Source: Bacteroidales bacterium (GTDB taxonomy: Bacteria > Bacteroidota > Bacteroidia > Bacteroidales > WCHB1-69). Taken from it: 5,772 nt of DNA. The stretch covers positions 1 to 5,772 of the forward strand of contig JAAYRN010000011.1 in assembly GCA_012518765.1 (NCBI GenBank), in the 5' to 3' direction. Shown in pieces: positions 1 to 5,749 of this stretch; position 1 is the stretch's first letter, and each line of letters starts with the position of its first letter. The position numbers and the translations under genes are program-made. The notes under the pieces are model-generated. The model searched no databases and had not been told where the DNA came from. It was given only the letters and a program-made list of their open reading frames with translations.

Positions 1-290
1 GTAATTTCACCTATGCTAACTATCAAAAACGAGTATTTGGGATTTTTGTTAAGTTGTTCGTATTTTTTTAGATTAATGATTTCATAAGGTGTTATTTTCC
101 AGTGTTTTTTTGCTGCTTTGTTGATAGCAGTATTGAAATCGGAAAACATAACATCTTCCAAAACGATGTAAGTTTTTGTTCTTAAAAACTCGTTAATAGT
201 TTTACTATCAGCAAATTTGAGTTGAGCAAAAAGCAATGAATTTGCCAATAAAAACAAAAGAATGATACCGTGTTTTTTTGCCTTGTACAT
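1..290 (-). CDS. Partial exported protein of unknown function (N-terminal 96 residues)
   Basis: An open frame on the minus strand starts with ATG at 290-288 and runs off the left edge without a stop, so only the N-terminus is present. The product begins MYKAKKHG, then has a hydrophobic run (about residues 9-21) ending in LLFA-Q, a clear signal peptide with predicted cleavage after Ala22 and Gln at +1. The mature part contains KTYIVLEDVMFSDFNTAI and KKHWKITPYEII followed by a KYSFLIVSIGEI strand. The arrangement, a secreted protein with a 'W-K-x-TPYE' block, resembles uncharacterised Bacteroidetes secreted proteins I have seen, but I cannot name a family. The start is supported by a -7/-33 promoter whose TTTG ends 31 nt before the ATG. 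The gene is transcribed divergently from the protease at 491. Function unknown; coding call fairly secure because of the signal peptide and promoter. Confidence 0.8.
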   Translation of the reverse strand, partial: MYKAKKHGIILLFLLANSLLFAQLKFADSKTINEFLRTKTYIVLEDVMFSDFNTAINKAAKKHWKITPYEIINLKKYEQLNKNPKYSFLIVSIGEI

Positions 291-320
291 AAATGACAGA
301 ACGATTAAAAACTAAGAATG

Positions 321-353
321 CAAATGTACATAATTTTTTTTGACTACACACAA
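321..353 (-). promoter_or_regulatory. Bacteroidetes-type promoter for the partial minus-strand gene
   Basis: On the minus strand TACATTTG (328-321) matches the -7 consensus TAnnTTTG exactly and is followed by CATTC. A TTG lies 22 nt upstream (353-351) as the -33 element. The -7 box ends 31 nt before the ATG at 290, giving a short leader of about 25 nt. The 13-nt string TACATTTGCATTC is identical to that in the promoter at 2199-2211. Confidence 0.75.
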
Positions 354-490
354 GGGATAAAAAATACATTGATTTTTATGGGGAGCATATATTTTAGGTG
401 GCTAAAAACGTTGTTTTAAATTAAATAGATGAACCTGCTTTAAAATAAAAATCAATCTTTTGAGTTAATTTCAGAAAGGCGATTAAGAGC

Positions 491-2122
491 ATGGAAGAAG
501 AAAAAATAAAAAAAATAAGAAGACGCAATTACATTCCATTTTATGTGTCTGTAGCTATGGCAATAGGTTTGCTGATGGGTATGTTTCTCATTCCTAAGCA
601 AACTAAAATGAAAATTAACTATCTGACAAATGGTAAAATAGGTGAAGTTGTTGATTTGGTTCGAAAATATTATTTTGAAGAAATAGATGCGGAAAAAGTT
701 AACGACGATGCTATTCAGTCGTTTTTGGCATCTTTAGACCCCCATTCCTCTTACATTACGCGAGAAAACTCGCAGCGTTACGATGAAATGCTCTTTGGTC
801 AGTTTAATGGTATTGGTATACAGTTTAATATGTTAAACGACACCTTGCTTATTGTCAATGTAGTTCCCGACGGACCTTCGCATAAAATAGGCTTGTTGGC
901 GGGCGATAAAATCCTCAAGGTGGACGGAGAAAATATAGCCGGAGTTAAAATCAAAAACGAAGAAATAATAAGTAAATTACGGGGCAAAAAAGGCAGTAAG
1001 GTAAAAGTTAGTATTTTGCGTTCAGGTATTGATAAATTGCTTGAGTACGAAATAGTTCGAGATAAAATTCCCCTTGAAAGTATTAGTGTTTTTTATATGC
1101 TTGACAAGGAAACGGCTTATATGTTAGTGGATAATTTTACCATTACTACAGGGCAGGAATTTATGCGAGCCTTACAAACCTTGAAAAAACAAAATATGAA
1201 AAATTTGATTCTCGATTTGCGTGGCAATCCCGGCGGTTTTTTGGGAGCGGCTATTGAAATATGCGACCAGTTTTTATCAAAGAATAAATTAATAGTTTAC
1301 ACCGATGGTAAATATGTTGGTAAAGAAGAGTATAGAGCCAGAACAAGAGGAATTTTTGAAAAAGAAGAACAAAAAATAGTGGTGTTGATTGACGAGTGGT
1401 CGGCATCGGCGAGTGAGATAGTGGCGGGAGCCATCCAAGACCACGACAGAGGAGTGGTTATTGGTCGTAGGTCGTTTGGTAAAGGCTTGGTACAGCGTCA
1501 GTATTATTTGAGCGACAGCTCCGAAGTGATGTTGACAGTAGCCCGATATTTTACTCCTAGCGGACGTTGCATTCAAAAACCTTTTGATAATATTTCCCTT
1601 GAAAATTATTATATCGATATACTAAATCGCTATGACAGAGGCGAAATGGATAATGCCGATAGTGTAAAATTTATCGATACCTTGAAATATAAAACAGCGG
1701 GCGGACGCACGGTATATGGTGGAGGTGGTATTATGCCCGATATTTTTATTCCCGTTGAAAAGTCAAATAAGGTTGTTTATTTTAATAAGATTGCTAATCA
1801 GGGTATTTTGTTCAATTTTGCAATGGAATACGTTGACCAACATCGGAAACAATTGAGTCGTTTTAAAACCGTAGAAGAGTTTGATTCTCATTTTGTTATA
1901 ACGGAAAATATATTACAACAAATCATACAAAAGGCAGAGAAACAAGGAATTGCTTCAAATGAAATAAATCCTTATGCTAAAAAACTAATTCAAAAATGGA
2001 CAAAAGCCTATATAGCTCGAAATTTATACAATGCTGTAGGTTTCTATCAGATTATCAATCAAGAAGATAGCATGATAAAAAAATCGTTGGAAGTTTTTAA
2101 AGAAAAAAGTCATAAGAAATAG
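491..2122 (+). CDS. S41 family carboxy-terminal processing peptidase (CtpA/Prc type)
   Basis: A serine protease that, in this family, trims or degrades exported proteins from their C-termini on the periplasmic side of the inner membrane. A basic N-terminus (KIKKIRRR) precedes one hydrophobic segment (about 14-34), which looks like an uncleaved membrane anchor. A PDZ domain follows at about 103-180 (GIGIQF, then LAGDKILKVDG at 136-146). The peptidase core contains LDLRGNPGG (241-249), SASASE with the expected nucleophile Ser306, and Lys331 in FGKGLVQ. The 25-residue Ser-Lys spacing matches the family dyad, and Gln335 is also in place. A C-terminal region of about 115 residues (430-543) is rich in charged helices and is common in Bacteroidetes members. 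Length 543 aa is normal and complete. AAAGG at 475-479 is a weak upstream ribosome-binding candidate. No convincing promoter was found in 361-490; TATATTTT at 388-395 is the best, with a TTG only 16 nt upstream. The gene appears monocistronic, since a new promoter lies in the 112-nt gap after it. Confidence 0.95.
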   Translation: MEEEKIKKIRRRNYIPFYVSVAMAIGLLMGMFLIPKQTKMKINYLTNGKIGEVVDLVRKYYFEEIDAEKVNDDAIQSFLASLDPHSSYITRENSQRYDEMLFGQFNGIGIQFNMLNDTLLIVNVVPDGPSHKIGLLAGDKILKVDGENIAGVKIKNEEIISKLRGKKGSKVKVSILRSGIDKLLEYEIVRDKIPLESISVFYMLDKETAYMLVDNFTITTGQEFMRALQTLKKQNMKNLILDLRGNPGGFLGAAIEICDQFLSKNKLIVYTDGKYVGKEEYRARTRGIFEKEEQKIVVLIDEWSASASEIVAGAIQDHDRGVVIGRRSFGKGLVQRQYYLSDSSEVMLTVARYFTPSGRCIQKPFDNISLENYYIDILNRYDRGEMDNADSVKFIDTLKYKTAGGRTVYGGGGIMPDIFIPVEKSNKVVYFNKIANQGILFNFAMEYVDQHRKQLSRFKTVEEFDSHFVITENILQQIIQKAEKQGIASNEINPYAKKLIQKWTKAYIARNLYNAVGFYQIINQEDSMIKKSLEVFKEKSHKK

Positions 2123-2174
2123 TTTTTAAAAAGAGCATAGTTTTTGCACATACTGTAATAAAAGAATGTTTAAT

Positions 2175-2206
2175 ATGAAAAGATTTAAAAAAATATTATA
2201 CATTTG
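2175..2206 (+). promoter_or_regulatory. Promoter of the TlpA-DUF6029-Omp28 operon
   Basis: TACATTTG at 2199-2206 is an exact Bacteroidetes -7 element and continues as CATTC. At the -33 position there is ATG (2175-2177, spacer 21 nt) instead of TTG, so the upstream half is imperfect. The box ends 29 nt before the ATG at 2235, implying a leader of roughly 20-25 nt. It sits in the 112-nt gap after the protease gene, so the three-gene set has its own start of transcription. Confidence 0.75.
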
Positions 2207-2234
2207 CATTCCATAATCATAAAAAATACATGAG

Positions 2235-2753
2235 ATGAAAAAAGTAATTTTTACAATACTGTTTGCTTGCATAACTTCTTTTTCTATAGCACAAGAAACT
2301 CAAGAAGTTAAAACCTTTCCCTTGCCCAATGTTACCATTAAAACCATAGATGGAAAAAGTTTTAACACCAAAGATATTGACAACGACGGTAAGCCTATTA
2401 TTCTTTGTTTTTTTGCTACTTGGTGTAAGCCTTGTATGGTGGAATTGAAGTCAATAGCCGAAGAATACGACGATTGGCAAGACGAAACAGGAGTAAAAAT
2501 ATACATTGTTTCTATTGACGACACGCGTTCAAGTGCTAAGGTAAAACCTTTGGTGAATGGAAATAGTTGGGATTATGAGGTTTTATTAGATGAAAATCAG
2601 GATTTTAAACGAGCTATGAATGTAAATGACATTCCCCATACTTTTGTGTTAAATGGCAACAATGAAGTAGTTTGGCAGCATGCGTCCTATGCTCCGGGAG
2701 TGGAAAGAGAATACATAGAAATTGTAAAAAAACTTATTGAAGTAGAAAAATAA
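2235..2753 (+). CDS. Secreted TlpA-like thioredoxin-fold oxidoreductase
   Basis: A 172-residue thiol-disulfide oxidoreductase candidate acting in the periplasm or at the inner face of the outer membrane. The N-terminus (MKKVIFTILF...) is a signal peptide, predicted to be cleaved after SIA (Ala19) with Gln20 as first mature residue. The thioredoxin-like domain covers about 28-170: an N-terminal hairpin (FPLPNVTIKTIDGKSF), the active-site strand FFATWCKPCMVEL with Cys64 and Cys67, the strand VKIYIVSID (87-95), and the cis-proline region DIPHTFVLN with Pro134. The WCxPC motif and extra segment between strands are typical of the TlpA/ResA/AhpC-TSA-like family; whether it reduces or oxidises partners cannot be read from sequence. 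The start has no Shine-Dalgarno sequence; an earlier ATG at 2230 stops after two codons. It is first gene of the operon, 6 nt before the DUF6029 gene, which suggests its substrates may be the two following gene products. Confidence 0.93.
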   Translation: MKKVIFTILFACITSFSIAQETQEVKTFPLPNVTIKTIDGKSFNTKDIDNDGKPIILCFFATWCKPCMVELKSIAEEYDDWQDETGVKIYIVSIDDTRSSAKVKPLVNGNSWDYEVLLDENQDFKRAMNVNDIPHTFVLNGNNEVVWQHASYAPGVEREYIEIVKKLIEVEK

Positions 2754-2759
2754 TCACAG

Positions 2760-4424
2760 ATGAAACAATATAAATTAATTTGTCTTGCTTTTGTTTTGGG
2801 ATGTTTTTCTGCATTCGGACAAGGAAGTTTACTGAGTAAAGGAAAAATTAGTGGAAACATACAGTTTGATGCTCAGTATTATATACCCGATAGCATCATA
2901 GGAGCTGAAGAAATAGAGAACAGAATCAGAGCCAATGGATATGCCAATATCAATTATGTAAACGGAGGTTTTTCGGCGGGTATTCGTTATGAAAATTACG
3001 AATGGCCCCTGATTGATTTTGAAAAAATAAATTATGTTGGAAGTGGTATTCCTCATTATTTTGCAGCCTATAATCACGAGTATGTCGAAGTGGTGGTGGG
3101 TAGTTTTTATGAACAGTTTGGAAGTGGATTGATTTATCGCTCTTACGAGGCTCGTAATTTAGGTTACGACAATGCTACTCAAGGAATAAAAGTAAAAGCT
3201 AAACCTTATAAAGGTGTTGATATTATAGGAGTTTGGGGCAAACAGCGTAATTTGTTTACAGCCGAAGGGCAGGTGAGGGGAATTGATGCCAATGTTTCAT
3301 TTACAGAAATATTTACTAAAATCAATGAATCAGATTTTCGTTTAAGCATAGGTGGATCTTTTGTAAGTAAATTTGAAAAAGACGATGACCCCGATTATAA
3401 ACTACCTCAAAACGTGGGAGCAGCCGCAGGACGTTTGAATTTTGGCTATGCTAATTTTGACTTACAAGGTGAATACGCTTGGAAATGTAACGACCCTTCA
3501 GCCGCTAACGATATGATTTACAAACATGGAGAAGCTTTATTGCTTACCGCTTCTTATTCCATGCGGGGCTTGGGTGTGTTTTTAACAGCTTTACGTACCG
3601 ATAATTTTGATTTTAGAACTAAGCGAAATGCAGTATCTAACAACAATATAATCAATTATATACCTACGCTTACACGCGAACATTCTTATGCTTTGCCGTC
3701 TATGTATGCTTATTCGTCTCAGCCTGTAGAACAAATAGGTTTTCAAGCAGAAATAAACTATAAAATACCCAGGAGAACCAAAATAGGAGGGCGTTACGGT
3801 ACCGATATTTTATTGAACTATTCACGCATACATGAAGTGAAAAAACAATATGTATCCGATGCCTTACTGCCTGATGAATTGATAGATATGAGCGGAACAG
3901 ACGGATATACATCTCCATTTTTTACATTTGGAAAACTCGTGTTTTTCGAAGATTTTAATATTGAAATAAGTCGCCGCCTTCATAAGTCATGGAAATTGAT
4001 ACTTAGTTACGTATACCTTAATTACAACATAGAAGTAATAGAAGGACATACTGGCGATCCCAATGTACATGCCCATTCCGTTATAGCAGATTTGACTTGG
4101 AAAATAGACAATACAAACGCTTTGCGTTTGGAATTGCAACACATGAACACCAAACAAGATAAGGGCAATTGGGTGTATGCACAATTGGAATATTCCATAG
4201 CTCCCCGTTGGTTTTTTTCGGTATTAGATAGATGGAATTATGGCAATCCAGTGAAAGAAAAACAAGTACATTATTACAATGTAGCTACTTCTTTTGTGCA
4301 TAAAACCTCGAAATTTACCTTGAGCTTTGGGAAACAATACGAAGGAATCCTATGTGTAGGAGGTGTTTGTCGTGTGGTGCCAGCATCTTATGGATGTAAT
4401 TTATCTGTTGTTACAAGTTTTTAA
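2760..4424 (+). CDS. DUF6029 family protein, predicted outer-membrane beta-barrel
   Basis: A complete 554-residue exported protein that I recognise as DUF6029, a Bacteroidetes family without known function. It has a signal peptide (KLICLAFVLGCFSAFG) with predicted cleavage after Gly20 and Gln21 at +1. The rest is an alternation of aromatic/hydrophobic strands and polar turns ending in Phe554, as expected for an outer-membrane beta-barrel inserted by BAM. Family-like blocks are FYEQFGSGLIYRSYEARNLG (116-135), KPYKGVDIIGVWGKQR (148-163) and IGFQAEINYKIPRRTKIGGRYG (326-347, only key part given). The C-terminus carries CVGGVC (Cys532 and Cys537) followed by RVVPAS and Cys546; Cys243 is the only other cysteine in the mature protein. 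The position just before the last strand suggests a possible disulfide at a barrel edge, which would fit the upstream TlpA-like gene. Gaps are 6 nt upstream and 13 nt downstream, so it is in the middle of the operon. No Shine-Dalgarno sequence; leader A-rich. Confidence 0.9.
   Translation: MKQYKLICLAFVLGCFSAFGQGSLLSKGKISGNIQFDAQYYIPDSIIGAEEIENRIRANGYANINYVNGGFSAGIRYENYEWPLIDFEKINYVGSGIPHYFAAYNHEYVEVVVGSFYEQFGSGLIYRSYEARNLGYDNATQGIKVKAKPYKGVDIIGVWGKQRNLFTAEGQVRGIDANVSFTEIFTKINESDFRLSIGGSFVSKFEKDDDPDYKLPQNVGAAAGRLNFGYANFDLQGEYAWKCNDPSAANDMIYKHGEALLLTASYSMRGLGVFLTALRTDNFDFRTKRNAVSNNNIINYIPTLTREHSYALPSMYAYSSQPVEQIGFQAEINYKIPRRTKIGGRYGTDILLNYSRIHEVKKQYVSDALLPDELIDMSGTDGYTSPFFTFGKLVFFEDFNIEISRRLHKSWKLILSYVYLNYNIEVIEGHTGDPNVHAHSVIADLTWKIDNTNALRLELQHMNTKQDKGNWVYAQLEYSIAPRWFFSVLDRWNYGNPVKEKQVHYYNVATSFVHKTSKFTLSFGKQYEGILCVGGVCRVVPASYGCNLSVVTSF
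4347..4367 (+). repeat. Copy 1 of a 21-nt imperfect direct repeat (19/21) inside the DUF6029 gene
   Basis: This stretch encodes Ile-Leu-Cys-Val-Gly-Gly-Val (residues 530-536) at the end of DUF6029. The same seven residues are encoded by 5588-5608, with only two base differences, both synonymous (CTA versus TTA, GTA versus GTG). Confidence 0.6.
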
Positions 4425-4437
4425 AAAAAAATAAAGT

Positions 4438-5298
4438 ATGAAAAAAATATTTTTTTATAGCATTCTTTTATCCTTTGTGTTTTTAACCTTTAATTGTGAT
4501 AAAATTGATAAACCCTATATTACGCGTGAATATAAACTCGATACACCCGATTTTCCTGCACTGACTCAGGTGATTCAAAAATATTTATTAGAAGATTTTA
4601 CCGCTCATTTATGTGTAAATTGTCCTCAAGCTCATGTGATTGCAGACGAATTGAAAAATGAAATGGGCGATACCTTGGTCGTAATGGCAATACACACAAG
4701 CGGGCAAGCTCGACCCCAACCTTCTCCCTACGAAGCCGATTATAGAACCGAAATAGGCGATGCTATTGCAACGGAATTTGCAGTTGAGGGTTTGCCCAAA
4801 GGAATGATTAGTCGGAAAGTTTTTGATGGAAACAGAGTAATGGGACGCACGCAGTGGAAAACAAATATGGCTAAAGTTTTACGTCAAACTCCTTGTATGG
4901 GCATACAAATTTTAACCTCTGCCAGGTGTGTTGATTCTATCAATGTTTTTGTGAAAATAACTTCCTTTATCGATATAAATAGAAATTTGAAACTGTATAT
5001 TATGTTGACTGAAAACGGATTAGTTTCCGCTCAAAAAAACAACTCATCACTCATTGGCTCTACTCCCGATATATTGGATTATCAACATAAACATGTATTG
5101 CGTACGCACATAGGACCCATAGAAGGGAGCAGAGTTGCAACCCAAGAAGTACCGTTTAAAAAAGACGAAAGCCTTATCAAAGGGCATACGCTTTATTTAA
5201 AAGGAAAATCGTGGAAGTTAGATAAATGCGACATCATAGCTTATGTGATTGATGAGGATACTAAAGAAATATTACAGGTAGAAGAAATAGGAATATAG
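4438..5298 (+). CDS. Omp28-related outer-membrane (lipo)protein
   Basis: A 286-residue exported protein of the Omp28 family, named after an outer-membrane protein of Porphyromonas gingivalis. The N-terminus is a hydrophobic signal (FFYSILLSFVFLTF) ending in N-Cys20 followed by DKIDKPY. Cys20 is a likely lipidation site, though the lipobox (LTFNC) departs from the classical L-[ST]-[GA]-C form. The core domain begins with YLLEDFTAHLCVNCPQAH: Cys59-Val-Asn-Cys62 sits like a thioredoxin-type CxxC at the start of a helix. It continues with LVVMAIHTSG and EGLPKGMISR, where Pro120 could be the cis-proline equivalent. The second half contains the family block DYQHKHVLR (214-222). Other cysteines are 153, 164 and 264. 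It is the last gene of the operon, 13 nt after DUF6029, with an A-rich leader and no Shine-Dalgarno sequence. Role unknown; a surface or periplasm-facing lipoprotein acting with the two upstream products is an inference. Confidence 0.9.
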   Translation: MKKIFFYSILLSFVFLTFNCDKIDKPYITREYKLDTPDFPALTQVIQKYLLEDFTAHLCVNCPQAHVIADELKNEMGDTLVVMAIHTSGQARPQPSPYEADYRTEIGDAIATEFAVEGLPKGMISRKVFDGNRVMGRTQWKTNMAKVLRQTPCMGIQILTSARCVDSINVFVKITSFIDINRNLKLYIMLTENGLVSAQKNNSSLIGSTPDILDYQHKHVLRTHIGPIEGSRVATQEVPFKKDESLIKGHTLYLKGKSWKLDKCDIIAYVIDEDTKEILQVEEIGI

Positions 5299-5309
5299 TT
5301 TAGTTCCTC

Positions 5310-5349
5310 GTTTTTGTAAAACCAAAATTTTCAATTTTTTTTCTTTTTT
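5310..5349 (+). terminator. Weak candidate terminator of the operon
   Basis: Just after the Omp28 stop there are two short A/T stems: GTTTT-TGT-AAAAC (5310-5322) and AAAATT-TTC-AATTTT (5324-5338). A T-rich tract (5335-5349, interrupted by one C) follows immediately. The T-tract is convincing, but the stems are almost GC-free, so this is a poor intrinsic terminator. It overlaps the start of the next promoter. Confidence 0.3.
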
Positions 5350-5381
5350 GTAATTTTATATGTAAAAATAGTATATATTTG
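5348..5381 (+). promoter_or_regulatory. Bacteroidetes-type promoter downstream of the operon
   Basis: TATATTTG at 5374-5381 matches TAnnTTTG and is followed by CATT, as at the other two promoters in this window. TTG at 5348-5350 serves as -33 with a 23-nt spacer, at the long end of the accepted range. Transcription would start near 5387-5389. It points to a transcript that reads through the hairpins at 5446-5640. Confidence 0.65.
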
Positions 5382-5408
5382 CATTTGAAAAACCTAAATC
5401 AAATAGCC

Positions 5409-5573
5409 ATGAGAGCAACAAACAATTTGCTTATCCTATTCTTTAAAACATCATTAGGATGTTTGTATGAAAATGTGAGGGCTAAATCTGTATTTCTTCT
5501 TTTAGGTTTATGTAAAAAAATAGAACGCTTTTTTGTGTGTAAAGCGTTGATTATCACCCCCCCCATTTTATAG
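5409..5573 (+). CDS. Possible small ORF or leader peptide, 54 aa, function unknown
   Basis: The frame starts at ATG 5409 and ends at TAG 5571-5573. The case for translation is the geometry: the ATG lies 28 nt after the -7 box, against 29 nt for the TlpA-like gene and 31 nt for the minus-strand gene. A longer frame from TTG at 5379 is unlikely because that codon lies inside the promoter. The product begins MRATNNLLILFF, is leucine-rich (11 of 54 residues), has a second hydrophobic run SVFLLLGL, and ends CKALIITPPIL. No family is recognised. The end sits on an 8-C tract; one extra C would replace the last two residues and extend the frame to TGA at 5612-5614, adding ...HFIGRQKSILCVGGVK. Two of the hairpins lie within the frame, so it could equally be an untranslated structured RNA or a decayed gene. 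Confidence 0.3.
   Translation: MRATNNLLILFFKTSLGCLYENVRAKSVFLLLGLCKKIERFFVCKALIITPPIL
5446..5464 (+). other. Hairpin 1: perfect 7-bp stem, 5-nt loop
   Basis: AAACATC (5446-5452), loop ATTAG, GATGTTT (5458-5464). An alternative stem uses part of the same bases: ATCCTA (5433-5438) pairs with TAGGAT (5455-5460), so the two structures exclude each other. Confidence 0.5.
5524..5548 (+). other. Hairpin 2: perfect 8-bp stem, 9-nt loop
   Basis: AACGCTTT (5524-5531), loop TTTGTGTGT, AAAGCGTT (5541-5548). It lies immediately before the C-tract and is not followed by a T-run, so it is not an ordinary terminator. Confidence 0.55.
5557..5564 (+). repeat. Homopolymer of eight C
   Basis: Eight consecutive C residues in a strongly A+T-rich context, at codons 50-52 of the 54-codon ORF. 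Such tracts are prone to slippage. It could also pair in part with the G-rich segment 5599-5606 (CACC with GGTG, CCC with GGG, one mismatch). Confidence 0.9.
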
Positions 5574-5587
5574 GAAGGCAAAAAGCA

Positions 5588-5608
5588 TCTTATGTGTGGG
5601 AGGTGTTA
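5588..5608 (+). repeat. Copy 2 of the 21-nt imperfect direct repeat (19/21)
   Basis: Near-copy of 4347-4367 from the DUF6029 gene, 1,241 nt downstream. In one frame it reads Ile-Leu-Cys-Val-Gly-Gly-Val, preceded by GRQKS (compare GKQYEG before the DUF6029 copy) and followed by Lys and a TGA stop. That frame is open only from 5543, so no full gene is present. Confidence 0.6.
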
Positions 5609-5614
5609 AATGAT

Positions 5615-5640
5615 ATTTAGCGGGTTTTCCCGCTAAATAA
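5615..5640 (+). other. Hairpin 3: perfect 11-bp inverted repeat, 4-nt loop
   Basis: TATTTAGCGGG (5615-5625), loop TTTT, CCCGCTAAATA (5630-5640). It is the strongest predicted structure in the window. Neither strand has a T-run after the stem, so a standard intrinsic terminator is not supported; a U-independent terminator, RNA-stabilising stem or protein-binding palindrome are alternatives. Confidence 0.65.
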
Positions 5641-5655
5641 GAGTAGTATAAAATA

Positions 5656-5736
5656 ATGAAAATAGATTTTTCAAGAAGTATATTAAGAAACGTAGGTGTG
5701 AGCGCAAGCATATTAAAAAGACGAAATGATGTCTAA
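5656..5736 (+). CDS. Possible 26-aa basic peptide ORF
   Basis: ATG at 5656 follows an A-rich stretch 15 nt after hairpin 3 and reads to TAA at 5734-5736. The product begins MKIDFSRSILRNVGVSASI and ends LKRRNDV, with a net positive charge. No family is recognised. It ends 13 nt before another ATG at the window edge, a spacing like that between the operon genes. A frame this short in A+T-rich DNA can easily be chance. Confidence 0.2.
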   Translation: MKIDFSRSILRNVGVSASILKRRNDV

Positions 5737-5749
5737 AAAATCTAAATAA

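Noticed and set aside
1289..1576. 95-codon minus-strand open frame inside the protease gene
   Set aside because: It lies entirely within the conserved catalytic part of the S41 peptidase, so it is an antisense shadow; the same holds for minus-strand frames inside the TlpA-like and DUF6029 genes.
4382..4393. AGCATCTTATG occurs both here and at 5585-5595
   Set aside because: An 11-nt exact match is expected by chance in a window of this size and has no common reading context.
5399..5581. 60-codon open frame on the minus strand opposite the small ORF
   Set aside because: No promoter or plausible leader was seen on that strand, the product has no recognisable domain, and the frame overlaps the better-placed plus-strand ORF.
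5615..5640. Perfect 11-bp hairpin as an intrinsic terminator
   Set aside because: No T-run follows the stem on either strand, so I list it as a hairpin only.
5696..5710. GTGTG followed by AGCGCAAGC as the 5' end of a group II intron
   Set aside because: GTGTG alone is far too short a signal; no intron domains or reverse transcriptase are visible in the 70 nt that remain.
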